Assembly (NCBI GenBank): GCA_035610835.1
Contig: JAYJML010000072.1
Span: forward strand, 62,001 to 126,000
Origin: Ophiura sarsii
Lineage: Eukaryota > Echinodermata > Ophiuroidea > Amphilepidida > Ophiuridae
Length of the DNA: 64,000 nucleotides
Direction: 5' to 3'
Made by a program: the position numbers and the translations under genes. Below are positions 1-10,124 of this stretch, piece after piece (positions within the stretch are counted from its first letter, which is position 1; each line of letters starts with the position of its first letter). The notes under the pieces were generated by a model. It saw only the letters and a list, made by a program, of their open reading frames with translations, had not been told where the DNA came from and did not search any database.

Positions 1-240
1 TCCGGTATTTAAAATGTAAACATATTTTGGGTCAAAATACTTCTTGCCTCAGAGGAAATGACTGATAGCCGTCGGAATTCGTCAAAAGATTCCTTGGGTC
101 CATGCATATACAGCGATTAAAGCGATTACAATTGACGTGTTGTATGGGGTCACTAGGGGTCATTGAACTTTACATGTGTAAAACTCAAGACATGCTCCGA
201 AATAGATCGGACCTGTTTTATCTTGTTTGGTTTGATAAGC
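1..240 (-). repeat. Dispersed 'GACCcctaGTGACC' repeat, minus orientation
   Basis: The reverse complement matches the tandem monomers at 36936-37700 and 63780-64000: TCAATGACC, AGTGACCCCATA, AATCGCTT and AAGGAATCTTTTGAC occur in the same order. No coding content. Confidence 0.75.
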
Positions 241-273
241 CAAGAAAAAAAGTAAATCAAGAAGAGGTCACTA

Positions 274-689
274 CACTGCAAATGTGGTTGGTCGAAAATT
301 TGTTGGTTAAACTTTTGACCAACTGCTTTTGGAACAAATTTTAATCAACGCTTGGTTAAAAATATACCAACACTGTTGGGCAAAATTGTTTGGCAAATAT
401 AATGATTAAACAGTTGGTTAATAGGAAATATAATTTGACCAACTGTTGAGTTTTGTGTAAAACATTTGTTGGTAAATGTAATGAGAATATTTCACCATAT
501 TATATTGGGCACTAACAATTTTGATTTATTCCAATTTCAAAAGTTTTTTTTATACCCAAATGCGAGTTCTAGTCAAAATAAACTGATGTGATGATATTGG
601 TTTCGTTGGGTAAATTTTGACCAACAAATTAGACAAAATGCTTTGCCCAACCGAATGTTTCAAATATAATGACCAATACATTTGCAGTG
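274..689. mobile_element. TIR foldback element, CACTGCAAATG ends, TA target duplication
   Basis: Ends CACTGCAAATGTGGTTGGTC and its imperfect complement (TGACCAATACATTTGCAGTG) are flanked by TA on both sides. The interior repeats TTGGTTAA / GACCAACTG motifs and has no coding capacity. The ends resemble those of the element at 18553-19968 (CACTGCAAAAAGG). Confidence 0.65.
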
Positions 690-1086
690 TAGAGGGATCA
701 TTTTCTCATAAAAAATCAAGGTTCCCTGGTCTTCGGACTAGAACTAAATCTAGTATTATATTGTAGTGGAAAGTCTAAGTGGCTCTTACAGAGTTGTTTA
801 ATATATTTATAAGAGGTTGAGGGACATTGGGCCCTTTAGTGTTACTGTCTGGGGCCCGTATAGGCCGATAGGCATTAAACTATACAGATGCTATGTATCC
901 AGATTGTCTGCGCCATTTCGGGATATTTTTGTAGTTGCAGTAACGCTGCATATAATATAAAATATAATTATGAATAAATGAGTGTTCAAAGGGACTTTTT
1001 GACCCCCGAAAACATGGGTAATGCCACTCGAATCCTAACTGTAGGTACATTCTGGGCTGAGATATGGAACATTATAGTCTTCAGTG
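690..1086. repeat. Degenerate dispersed repeat, no gene seen
   Basis: The segment 900-1070 (GCGCCATTTCGGG, GTAGTTGCAGTAAC, GGTACATTCTGGGCTGAGAT) is repeated in diverged form at 1745-1880. No coding frame is supported. Confidence 0.5.
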
Positions 1087-1550
1087 CAGTGGCGTAACTA
1101 GACTTTTTCATTTGGGGGGGGGGGGGCAAGAAGGGGCAGTGACTTGAAATGGGGGGCTCCTACGTTTTTGTGATTCAAGAGATGCGCGCATAGCGCGCGA
1201 AAATTTTGGACTTTACAGCTTTTTTTTGGACAATTGAGCTACATTTTGGCTCTAAACAAGCTTGTACCAAAGAATATTTCATTTTGGGTAGACATATGCG
1301 CGCGTAGCGCGCGAAATTTTTTCATATGTGTACTTTTGACCATCATAATTCCATGATTCCTTTCGTCAAATGAACCGACAGTGCCAATCTCAACCGACAC
1401 GATGTCATTATTGGGGGGATTTGGTGTGTACTTTGTTTGTAAATTTCATTTACAGCCGTACTTGATTTCATTTGGGGGAGGGGCAAGCGGGGGGGGGGGG
1501 GGGGGGGGCTCCCGCCCCCCCCCTGCTCCCCCCCGCTGGTTACGCCACTG
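1087..1550. mobile_element. hAT-type MITE with perfect 8-bp target duplication
   Basis: The element begins CAGTGGCGTAAC and ends GTTACGCCACTG. CTTCAGTG stands immediately outside on both sides (1079-1086 and 1551-1558). An 8-bp duplication and CAG-type termini are the hallmark of the hAT superfamily. The interior has G and C runs and two GCGCGCRTAGCGCGCGAAA motifs but no transposase, so it is non-autonomous. Confidence 0.85.
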
Positions 1551-1559
1551 CTTCAGTGA

Positions 1560-2434
1560 TTGCCTTTCTGAAATATGGGCGCCATTACAACAAGATTGTC
1601 AAATAAGAAAAATAATCCATATCTTTTCAACTGATATTATGCTATTTCAAGTAAAAGTTGTATGGATTGCAAGATTCTACCAAAAACATAACCTGTATGA
1701 CACATTGAATTCTTAATAGATTCAAGTATATATATTTCGAGATTTCTAGCACCATTTTGGCGGCCATTGTGTTGTAGTTGCAGTGACTCAATATACTAAG
1801 TGATCCCTTAACCTCGAAACCTGGGTGCAGCCCCTTAAATCACAACTCTAAGTACATTCTGGGCAGATATGGTCAAAATAAGTCTGAAATGGCGGCCATT
1901 GTACCAAGATGGCCGATGAAAAAATGGCAAACACATTTTTCTCATTTTATGACATAATTAAGTACAATAAACATGGTTTGCAAGAGTCTACCCAAAATGT
2001 CACTCATTAAGTACATAAGGGCATGTACTACGACTTGCGATTGGTTGGAACAGGTCCCTAGGCCTGAATCGCTGCAGTTGTCGTCAATCGAGTTTGTGCG
2101 TGGCTGTTTTTCTGATCTACCGAGTAGCTGTGAGCGATATATAGTCATTACAGTTTCCAGTCTTGAAAGTAAAGTTATACCCGAATACACTTCTTTCGGT
2201 TACTTCTTACTCTGCCGATGCGCAAGTCTGCCCGACAACAACACCAAGAAATCTGAACTCTGAAGCGCGTCTAATCATCGTCACGCTGTGCATATGGATG
2301 TAGATCAGTGCGCGCCATTGCGTCGCTCTCATGATGCACCACACTGTGTAAAACCACCTTAGTGCGCATATTTGGGATGGGGCAATCCCTCAGTCATTTG
2401 ACGGGGGGTAGGGGGGGGGGGGGGTGGTGGTGGC
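1560..2434. other. Non-coding stretch with ATGGCGGCC-type repeat
   Basis: 1560-1930 contains several copies of TGGCGGCCATT / AAGATGGCCGATG, a motif family seen again at 32.3-32.6, 35.9-36.3, 42.3-42.5 and 54.4-54.5 kb. Overlapping open frames on both strands at 1.94-2.26 kb have no recognisable product and no clear splice sites. Confidence 0.4.
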
Positions 2435-2490
2435 TACAAATCCCTCCGTGCATAGACTAGAGTTAGAATATAAAACATTCTTCACTTTAC

Positions 2491-2653
2491 CTTGTTCTAC
2501 AGCCTCGTCCATAAAACAAAATGGAGTAAAAGTTTTCCTTTCACCGCCGCTGTATGCATAGAACTTGCGAGTACAAGCTACGGTGTTATCTTTCTTAAGC
2601 TTGAACTCTCTAGCAGACTGCGAATGTGTGATTAATTCCGTGGAATAAATCGT
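2491..2653 (-). CDS. Exon 3 of paralogue A (unrecognised secreted or membrane protein)
   Basis: A 163-bp exon (54 codons plus one base) between the acceptor TTTTACAG at 2654-2661 and the donor CAAG|GTAAAG (2490/2491), phase 0 in and phase 1 out. It is the duplicate of 26098-26257, differing by one extra in-frame codon and a few substitutions. The open frame continues upstream to an ATG at 2767 through a strongly hydrophobic ~25-residue stretch. A start there with a signal anchor is the alternative reading. Any later exons of this copy would lie to the left. I see no convincing one before 1.9 kb, and the gene may leave the window. Confidence 0.5.
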
Positions 2654-2900
2654 CTGTAAAATTATAAAACCAATGTATAACTTCCATTTACTCCAATATA
2701 CAAAATACATTCTAATAACAACCCCAAAAAGGACAACGAAAAAGAAAAGACAATGACGATCATTCATACACTCTTAGTAGTAGTTACGAACCAAACAGGA
2801 AGCAGGAAACTAACAATGAGAAAGAACAGAAATGACGCGTACGATAATTGTTATATATTCGTCCGAATCGCAAGAATAAGAAATTGACGCTATGGTGTAT

Positions 2901-3005
2901 GTGTCGTGTTCTACCGAAACCAGACACAATTGGGCAAGATATAAAAATTGAGTTAGTAATTGATTATTAAAGTAGAGATCTTCAGCTTTACAATGGTATT
3001 TTCTT
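2901..3005 (+). mobile_element. Truncated end of the GTGACGTGTTCTAC TIR element
   Basis: The ~100 bp from GTGTCGTGTTCTACCGAAAC to TTTACAATGG match the left end of the complete element at 10501-11767. The block B counterpart (about 26499-26565) has lost the terminal part. Confidence 0.65.
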
Positions 3006-3011
3006 TTCTTT

Positions 3012-3258
3012 TTAAAATAAAATAAAATAAAATAAAATAAAATATAATAAAATAAAATAAAATAAAATAAAATGAAATGAAATAAAAAAATCTCAAATCT
3101 CAAATCTCAAATCTCAAATCTCAAATCCCAAAATATAAAATATAAAATATAAAATATAAAATATAAAATATAAAATATAAAATATAAATATAAAATATAA
3201 AATATAAAATATAAAATATAAAATAAAATATAAAATATAAAATATAAAATATAAAATA
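3012..3258 (+). repeat. Microsatellites (AAAAT)n, (CAAATCT)n, (TATAAAA)n
   Basis: There are three consecutive simple-repeat arrays. The last is the landing site of the Helitron-like array that starts at TC 3259. The same arrays occur at 26585-26820 in block B. Confidence 0.95.
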
Positions 3259-3380
3259 TCTTACTTTATATAACCCATGAAAATATTCTAGACATCTGAT
3301 TGGTGGATAATACATTACACAACACAAAATATTTTGGCCTATTTCATGCTTGACGTCATTCCCAGTCATTTTGTGTCTTT

Positions 3381-3420
3381 CAAAAAGTACTATTGACCGG
3401 GCGGTCAATAGTACTTTTTG
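3381..3420. repeat. Perfect 40-bp palindrome
   Basis: Arms CAAAAAGTACTATTGACC and its exact complement flank a GGGC loop. Confidence 0.95.
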
Positions 3421-4017
3421 AATAGACCAAAAATGCCCTCCCTCGTAGGCTCGTGCGATCCCGGCATGGAGCGTCTTGAGAGACCCTGTATAAAACCTGA
3501 ATGTGATCGTCATTCTACATAAAGTTTTCTCTAATTTCTACAAATCTAGAAGGCCCGCTAGAAGGCCCTACTCGGTATAAACAATAATTCGATTCCACCA
3601 CCATCTGCGTGTACGGACTCCGCTCAGTGCACAGCAAAAGAGGAATCACTTTAAAACAAGTAAACAAGTCGTCTGCATTGCATTATTATTATTTGGCACA
3701 GATCTTTTATCGGCTGAATTAACATTTCATTGAATCTTAGTCATGAATCATAAATATTTGTTGTCAATTCACCTGAGGTTGAGGGCATTCTGCAACGAGG
3801 TCTAGACCTCTATCGATCAGATGAGTTCAGCATCAGAGTAATTATTCCTCGGCGACTTGCTCGGAGTAAACTATTAACTTTAAAAAGTAAGCTTATTTTT
3901 GATTTTGTCGAGAATCGACTAGCATATTCACTAAGAAAGATGTGTTCAAGTGTGAATATTTCCATGCGTTATATAAAACAAATATGGACTGCTCTTTATT
4001 TCGTGAAATGGGGTGAA

Positions 4018-4124
4018 ATATTGTCCCTCGGTAATCTGGAGACCGTAAGCCTACTATTTTCCCTCAGCCTCCGGCTTCGGGAAAATAGTAGGCTTACGGT
4101 CTCCAGATCACCTCGGGGCAATAT
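4018..4124. repeat. Long hairpin, ~46-bp arms
   Basis: The arms from ATATTG to CTACTATTTTCCC (4018-4063) and 4079-4124 are near-exact complements. The 15-nt loop itself contains AGCCTCCGGCT. It lies just before the segment shared with other Helitron units. Confidence 0.9.
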
Positions 4125-5259
4125 TGTTGTATGTTGTATGTATGTATGTAGGGATGTATGTATGTGTATGTATATCCTGAAAAGGCTTTCTCAATTTGCA
4201 TTTTAAAGCCGTGAATATTGCACTGATAATAGATGATGACCTGACACGGTTTATAAGCTATAAATAGCCGAAAACCGTACAGAATTGACCGAGATATGAG
4301 CAAAATGATGTCCAATTTAGGGCCTTTTCAGCCCGGCTTTTGAGACTATTTCTACGGGCCATGTTTGTTTTTTCTCTATGCGTACACTGTAACCATGCAG
4401 TCGGCGCGCGTTGCACATAGCGCGCAGCAGTGCGCCATGCAAAATAAACGCGCACACGCACTACACCCACGCACTCCTACACACGCGGGCGGGTAAATAT
4501 TGGAGAAATACGCTGCAGCACGGGAGTTGGTTACGGTTTAGGCCTTGGGGTTGCATAAGCCACGGGCGGGAGCGGTGACGGTTAGGGGTTGTGTGTAATG
4601 ATCCCCTTAGTGCCTACATGTAGGTTATGTTAGGGTTATGTGGTTTGAGATGGGGTTAATAAAGAAATGTATTATTAAATTGCGTAACGATGGTGTCAGA
4701 TGTGGGATTTGATACTGTATGTGACACGCGGGCGGACAAATATTGGAGAAATACGCCGCACTACGGGGGATGGTTAAGGTTAGACCTTGGCGTTGAGATA
4801 AGCCGCGGGGCGTGGAACATTGGGCCTTGGGTTGAGATATGTCACGGGGCGGGGCGGGCGGGGGCGGTGACGAATGGGGTTGTGTGTTATGATGTAATGT
4901 GGTTTGGGAGACAGGGGGTTAATGAAGAAATGTGATGCTAAATTGCGTAACGGATATGCCACGGGGCGGGGGCGGGGGAGTGACGGGTGGGGTACGGGAG
5001 ATGGTTAAGGTTTAGGCCTTGGGAGTTGAAATATGCCAAGGGGCGTGGGCGGGCGGGGGGGGGGGGGTCTTTTTTAATTGAAATTTGAAAACTTTTGAAT
5101 TAATCCTACTACAAAACCTTTTGATTTAAAACAAAAATGTTTTAGATATTGTTCTATTTCTATTATGTGTTTCGTTATAAATTTTCTAACACTTTAAGTT
5201 GTTTCATTTTGTAGGTGTTCGATCTGGTAGGCCCTACTCCCTAGCGGGCGTCCCGCTAG

Positions 5260-5877
5260 TCTTACTATAATTCACCGTATGTTGTATGTGAGTATGTATG
5301 TATCCTGAAAAGGCTTTCTCATTTTGCATTTAAAGCCGTGAATATTGCACTGATAATAGATGATGTCTTGAGACAGGTTATAAGCTATAAATGGCCGAAA
5401 ACCATACATAATTGACCAAGATATGGGCAAACGAACACAAATTTAGGGCCTTTTCAGCCCGGCTTTTGAGACTATTTCTACGGGCCATATTTGTTTTTTC
5501 TCTATGCGTACACTGTAACCATGCAGTCGGCGCGAGTTACACATACACACACACCCCTACACACGCGGGCGGGCAAATATTGGAGAAATACACTGCGCCA
5601 TGGGGCGGGGCGGTGGAGTGACGGTGGGGTACGGGAGATGGTTAAGGTTAAGGCCTTGGGAGTTGAAATAATTAATTGAAATTTGAAAACTTTTGAATTA
5701 ATCCTACTACAAAACCTTTTGATTTAAAACAAAAATGTTTTAGATATTGTTCTATTTCTATTATGTGTTTCGTTATAAATTTTCCAACACTTTAAGTTGT
5801 TTCATTTTGTAGGTGTTCTATCTGGTAGGCCTACTCCCTAGCGGGAGAGCCCGTCCGAAGGACGGGCGTCCCGCTAG
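5260..5877 (+). mobile_element. Helitron-like element, unit 2, complete ends
   Basis: It starts TCTTACTATAATTCACC at 5260, immediately after the CTAG of unit 1. It ends in an inner hairpin GCCCGTCCGAAGGACGGGC, then GTCCCG, then CTAG (5874-5877) followed by T. This hairpin-spacer-CTAG|T layout is the canonical Helitron 3' end. It is 618 bp with no coding capacity. Confidence 0.8.
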
Positions 5878-5913
5878 TAAAATATAAAATATAAATAAAA
5901 AAATTAAATTAAT

Positions 5914-5952
<39 letters not shown>

Positions 5953-6013
5953 ACATAAAAAAAAAAAAAATAAATAAAATAAAATTAAATAAAAAAAAAA
6001 AAAAATACAATAA

Positions 6014-6074
<61 letters not shown>

Positions 6075-6430
6075 AATACAATACAATACAATACAATACA
6101 ATAAAATAGATAAAAAAAAAATTAAAAAAAAATAAACATAAAAAAATTAAAAAAAATAATAATAAAAATAAATAAATAAAAAAATTTACAAAATAATTAA
6201 ATTAAATTAAATTAAATTAAATTAAATTAAATTAAATTAAATTAAATTAAAATTTAAAAAAAAAAAAAATTAAAAAAAATAAAAAAAATAAAAAATAAAA
6301 AAAAAAAAAAAAATTACAAATTAAAAAATTTAATTAAATGAAAATGAAAATGAAAATGAAAATGAAAATGAAAATGAAAATGAAAATGAAATAAATGAAA
6401 AATAAAATAAAAAATAAAATAAAATAAAAT
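5878..6430 (+). repeat. A-rich low-complexity tract
   Basis: Long A runs with islands of (AATAC)n, (TAAAT)n and (GAAAAT)n. It is equivalent to 27649-28317. The reading frames crossing it are poly-Phe or poly-Ser artefacts. Confidence 0.95.
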
Positions 6431-6555
6431 AATTTGATTTTCGCGTGGGAGCTTTCAGACAAATGCTTATTTTAGTGACTGTCATAGGATTGAACGTAAA
6501 CAATTTAGAAAATCTCTTATATGAGCAGTTCTGATTTAATTCATACAATAGATCG

Positions 6556-6606
6556 CACAAGAAGGCGGTCGCGAAAGCAAGCGAGACTAGTGGTTCGAGA
6601 ACCGCC
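6556..6606. repeat. GC-rich hairpin AAGGCGGT...ACCGCCTT
   Basis: 8-bp arms enclose ACTAGT and the small palindrome GGTTCGAGAACC. It is duplicated at ~28950-29001. It may be a decayed Helitron-type end (CTAGT), but no clear matching start is seen. Confidence 0.45.
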
Positions 6607-6871
6607 TTGATTAGAATTACCCCATGTCCCCTCTTTGTTCATAACGTCGGCCTAAGCTTACAAGTATGCATGTCCCATGGCCAATTGCCTGTTGCCATTG
6701 ATGTGCATAATTATAGTCTACAAAGTGACATGATGCAACAAATTATATCCCATTTTATTTTCAGTTATAGAATAAAATATATAAATCGGTGCCATAACAT
6801 CCAGGAATTGGAAAGTATATGTACTTCAAGACACCAAACTTACTTTTACAATGGTTTCGTATACACATTAA

Positions 6872-7243
6872 AGGTATATTATGTGATCTTTCCAGGGAAC
6901 GCCCTCAATATCAAAAAAAAATTGAAAGCAGATTTTCTTGCAGATTTATATTTCTGATTATAAATCATGCATACATTCCAAGTTACAGGGCGATACGATT
7001 CTTAATTACTTCAAAATCATGGTTTTAGAGTGAAAATAAACTGTCGGAATCCCGACAGTTTATAATTTTCACTCTAAATTCACTCTAAAACCATGATTTT
7101 GAGGTCATTAGGAATCGTATCGCTCTGTAACTTGGAATGTATGTATGATTTATGATCGGAAATGTAAATCTGCAAGAAAATCTACTTTCTAAAAAAAATC
7201 ATGAATAGAGGGCGCTCTCTGGAAAAGATCACATAATATGCCT
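6872..7243. mobile_element. Foldback element with TTAA target duplication (piggyBac/Kolobok-type MITE)
   Basis: The ends AGGTATATTATGTGATC and its complement are flanked by TTAA on both sides. The whole 372 bp folds into arms of ~175 bp around GACTGTCGG-like central palindromes. Block B has the uninterrupted CACATTAACTTGAT (29270-29279), a clean empty site. TTAA duplications are known for piggyBac and Kolobok families. No transposase is present. Confidence 0.85.
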
Positions 7244-7299
7244 TTAACTTGATATCTTGCCACAAGCTAAGCTTCAGCATCATTGATGCTCTCGTTTTA

Positions 7300-7347
7300 A
7301 GGGTACCTTGTCATTTGCATTGCATGGAATCCACCCTGTGGGATCTC
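7300..7347 (-). pseudogene. Degraded duplicate of exon 2 (PTGWIPC relic), paralogue A
   Basis: Minus-strand translation gives PTGWIPC followed by NANDK, clearly related to HPAGWIPC-DKEDK of exon 2, about 0.3 kb away on the same strand. The frame stops soon after, and no usable donor follows. It looks like an old tandem exon duplication now decayed. The same relic with the same downstream stop is present in the other block. Confidence 0.5.
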
Positions 7348-7625
7348 TTAAGTTCGCAAGAATAAACAAACGAGGCTATGGTTATTAAAAGTATCAACAT
7401 TAAAAGTGTAAAAACAAGCACCCCAAATAAAAAAATGATTATATAGATTGCTTCTAAAAATGCAAAATACATACATTATACTGTAATAGATTTCCCCCCA
7501 ACAAGTATGCGTTCCTCAAAAAAGGGCACAAAGTTAATACGTTACACTGGCATCTATAGTCCCCAGCAAGTATAAAATTACTTCATTTCGGCAAGTGTAG
7601 TTTTAGTTTAGATAAGACTACGTAC

Positions 7626-7781
7626 TTTTATGAAAGGTTCCTTGTCTTCTTTATCGCATGGAATCCATCCTGCTGGATGAATGTTGATAGTGATGTTACC
7701 CTTACTATTAACAGCAACTTTACTGGTAGCAGCACATTTGGTAAAACTTTGGTCTCGTAATTGTTCCTCTATGATACATGC
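7626..7781 (-). CDS. Exon 2 of paralogue A (unrecognised secreted or membrane protein)
   Basis: A 156-bp exon with acceptor ACATTTCAG and donor AAA|GTACGT, phase 0 to phase 0, 52 codons. It contains the HPAGWIPC motif and three cysteines, and is the duplicate of 30557-30712 with the frame and both splice sites intact. Exon 1 (15421-15642) and exon 3 (2491-2653) join it in frame on the minus strand. About 0.3 kb downstream, at 7300-7347, lies a degraded relative of its 3' half. No known domain is recognised. Confidence 0.6.
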
Positions 7782-8406
7782 CTGAAATGTTACAACAATG
7801 CACATAGAAGAGTTAATGGTTCACTCTAAATCGTTGTACATACAGTTAAGCCCACAAGTATTTATACCCTTTGAAAAATATGATTTTGTTGCATTTTTCT
7901 CATATCTATACCAGCTGGAGTGGTGGAACTTTCACTTTGCACAAAAGGCAGTTAGTTTGCTAGTACAAATCAATATATTTGGGCTCAGAATTTTTTTGCG
8001 TAACAATGAATTGAACAGGAATTGTGTTTTTATGCCTGTCCAAAATTATTCATACCCCATAACAAGTCTCAGGATGGAGGCCATTTTTGTGTGATAATAC
8101 ACATGTTTTTGACATTCTAAACGTTCATTATATTGTGTGATAGGCTTTTTTACTGTTATGCAATTATTCCATGATGTGTGCATACAATGTGGATGCATTA
8201 CAAATGTGTCCTATTGAATGTACAATGAGGGATATTATAGGACAACACTCTAGCTCTATGTCAGCGTGGCCCAAAAGACTAAAGAAAAGGTTTATGGATG
8301 ATCTAGGGCTATGACAGAGCACGGGAATCTCAGGATACATTCGTTCAAATGTAATTAGGCCTAACTGATGTAACCACCAAAAAGGCAAGGTAAAATAGGT
8401 GCGACT

Positions 8407-9030
8407 GCAGTAGCGTATCTTCCGGGGGTCAGGGGGGGGGGGGGGGGCAGATTTCCCCAGACGGTTTTGACCGGGAAGGCCAGCTCAAACTACCGGGCTA
8501 AAAAATAATCGAAGAGAACGAAAGAAGAGAGGGAAGAGAGGAAGAGAAAAGGGGAAAGGAAAGGAAAAAGGGGAATGAAAGGGAAAGAAAGAAAAGAGAG
8601 GAAGAGAAAGAGAAAGGGAAAAGGGACAGGAAAAGAAAGGAAAGGGAGAAGAGGAAGATAAAAGGAATTAGGAAAGAGAAAATATAAGGGATTTACTTAA
8701 TTCTCATCTAAATGACAACTTTGCCCCTTGCCCGGTTTGATGATGGGCAATTTAGTATACAAATTGCAAATTTTCTCGCGCTAGGCGCGCATTTGTCCAG
8801 GAATATCATTATAGAAGCCCGTTCAAAAGAAAAATGTACCTTAATAAAATGGCCAGATTCGTGTAGATATGGTGTTACAATTTCGCGCGCTGCAACGTCA
8901 TTCACTGGAATAAACAACCCGCTGCGCAATTTTTTCGTCGAACTGGTGTTTACCGAGGAAAAAACACCCTTTGCCCCCGCTGAAAAAGACCACAGATACG
9001 CCCCTGTGCGATTGTTCAACGCATGGTAGG
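8407..9030. repeat. G-run, polypurine tract and GCGCGC-type repeat
   Basis: It starts GCAGTAGCGTATC with a run of G, then ~190 bp of GGAAAG-type purines (8505-8695), then AATTTTCTCGCGCTAGGCGCGC sequence of the kind also seen inside the hAT MITE at 1.2-1.3 kb. It is probably a decayed relative of that family. Overlapping frames on both strands at 8.7-9.0 kb are not supported as genes. Confidence 0.5.
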
Positions 9031-9492
9031 TAGGAATGCCACAGCCGGGCTTACAAAGTCAGTCACAGTTATATTATGAAGGCCAGAGCAAGCATTTAAC
9101 GTAATCAGAGCATGAAGCCACGACCAGAGACTCCGGTAGGTGGAGGCAAAACTGCTGTAAGTTGTTTCTGTGTCAGTTTCATTGTATAGGCAATCCCAAT
9201 CACTAAAGCTGTGGATCCTTGTAATAACCCGGACATCGATTTCTATAAGCTGTTTTTTAAAAAAATACTAAGTAAGTATTCCACAACCACCAACAAAATG
9301 CACACAAATTGACTCTTGTCGTGCTGTGTCTACACTCTGACTACGAGCTGTGTGTAGGCCTACATACAATTCTCAATTTAAAATACACATCAAAGAGCAT
9401 GTTGTGAGTATAATACGGTATACAATACATTTCATAGATATTTGAGCCATTGATGTTAATTGATGATGTTGATGTCCTTGGTAGGGTTATAA
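9031..9492. other. Non-coding stretch, nothing recognised
   Basis: Unique-looking AT-rich sequence. No splice-bounded frame, RNA gene or TIR is seen. Confidence 0.4.
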
Positions 9493-9494
9493 TA

Positions 9495-10117
9495 CAGGGT
9501 GAGTCAAAAAACTGCAATAGTTTCAAACCAAGATGAAGTTTGATATTTCTTAAACGTTGCAAGAATGATATAGTTGTTCCTAACTTTATGTCGTTTTTTC
9601 GTTTGTCCTTGGTGAACCTGTTTGCTGCACAACCTAGTTTACTTGTTTGTCCACGAGCATAGCAATTTTCAATGGAAATTGCACACATTTCATGTTCACA
9701 TTTGAATATCCCGCTAGCAAAAATTTGGAATAATTTCATTTATATTCAAATTTAGAATATTATAAGTAATTCATAGCGTGGGTTATGTAAATTGATTATT
9801 TTATCTCCCATGTAAACAAGAAAGAATGCATTATTTTCTAATTAAATCACAAATTTACTCGAATTTATAAGTTTTAATGAGGGACGCATTTTGAAATCTT
9901 ATGCATGTTTTGGGTGTTCCGTGGACAAGCGTGTGAAATGGAGGCATGGGTAAAATGTTCACCAAAGGCAAACAAAAATGCGATTGACTTCAATTTTTCA
10001 CATGGTATTAGTAACAAATATGTTATTCTTATAACGTTAAAAAAATGCAAATATCATCTTGGTTTTGAAAACAAGATGGCTTCTTTTCACTATTGCAGGT
10101 TTTTATTACTCGCCCTG
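9495..10117. mobile_element. Mariner-like foldback element, CAGGGTGAGTCAAAAA family, copy 1
   Basis: The ends CAGGGTGAGTCAAAAAACTG and CAGGTTTTTATTACTCGCCCTG are flanked by TA. It is 623 bp, with a related inverted interior (CGTTGCAAGAAT). It is a sibling of 23555-24215 and 48645-49300. TA duplications and CAGGGTG ends suit the IS630/Tc1/mariner superfamily. No transposase frame. Confidence 0.8.
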
Positions 10118-10124
10118 TATCTAT

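Larger units (their letters stand above)
3259..5259 (+). mobile_element. Helitron-like element, unit 1 of a head-to-tail pair
   Basis: It begins TCTTACTTTATA directly after the A-ending TATAAAA array and ends with CTAG at 5256-5259, preceded by CTAGCGGGCGTCCCG. From about 4127 the body matches the other two copies; 3259-4126 is unique and holds two strong hairpins. TC start, CTAG end, A/T target and no target duplication fit Helitrons. No Rep/helicase frame is present, so it is non-autonomous. Confidence 0.65.
2435..8275 (+). repeat. Duplicated block, copy A (partner 26045-32262)
   Basis: It shares collinear, very similar sequence with 26045-32262: exon 3, CAAATCT and TATAAAA microsatellites, a Helitron-like element, an A-rich tract, a GGTTCGAGAACC hairpin, the exon 2 relic, exon 2 and about 0.5 kb beyond. 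Similarity stops near TCAGCGT at about 8270. Copy-specific insertions here are the second Helitron unit with its extra 5' part, and the TTAA foldback at 6872-7243. Confidence 0.9.

Noticed and set aside
1942..2263. Overlapping ~80-96-residue frames on both strands left of exon 3 of paralogue A, considered as a further exon
   Set aside because: No convincing acceptor in phase 1 and no counterpart near paralogue B.
5818..6096. Phe-rich 92-residue minus-strand frame
   Set aside because: Translation of poly-T/poly-A low-complexity sequence.
6580..6606. tRNA B-box-like GGTTCGAGAACC
   Set aside because: No acceptor stem, A-box or cloverleaf can be drawn around it; it is a simple hairpin duplicated at ~28980.
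8708..9029. Overlapping ~100-residue frames on both strands
   Set aside because: They occupy a dispersed GCGCGC-type repeat; no start context, splice site or family.
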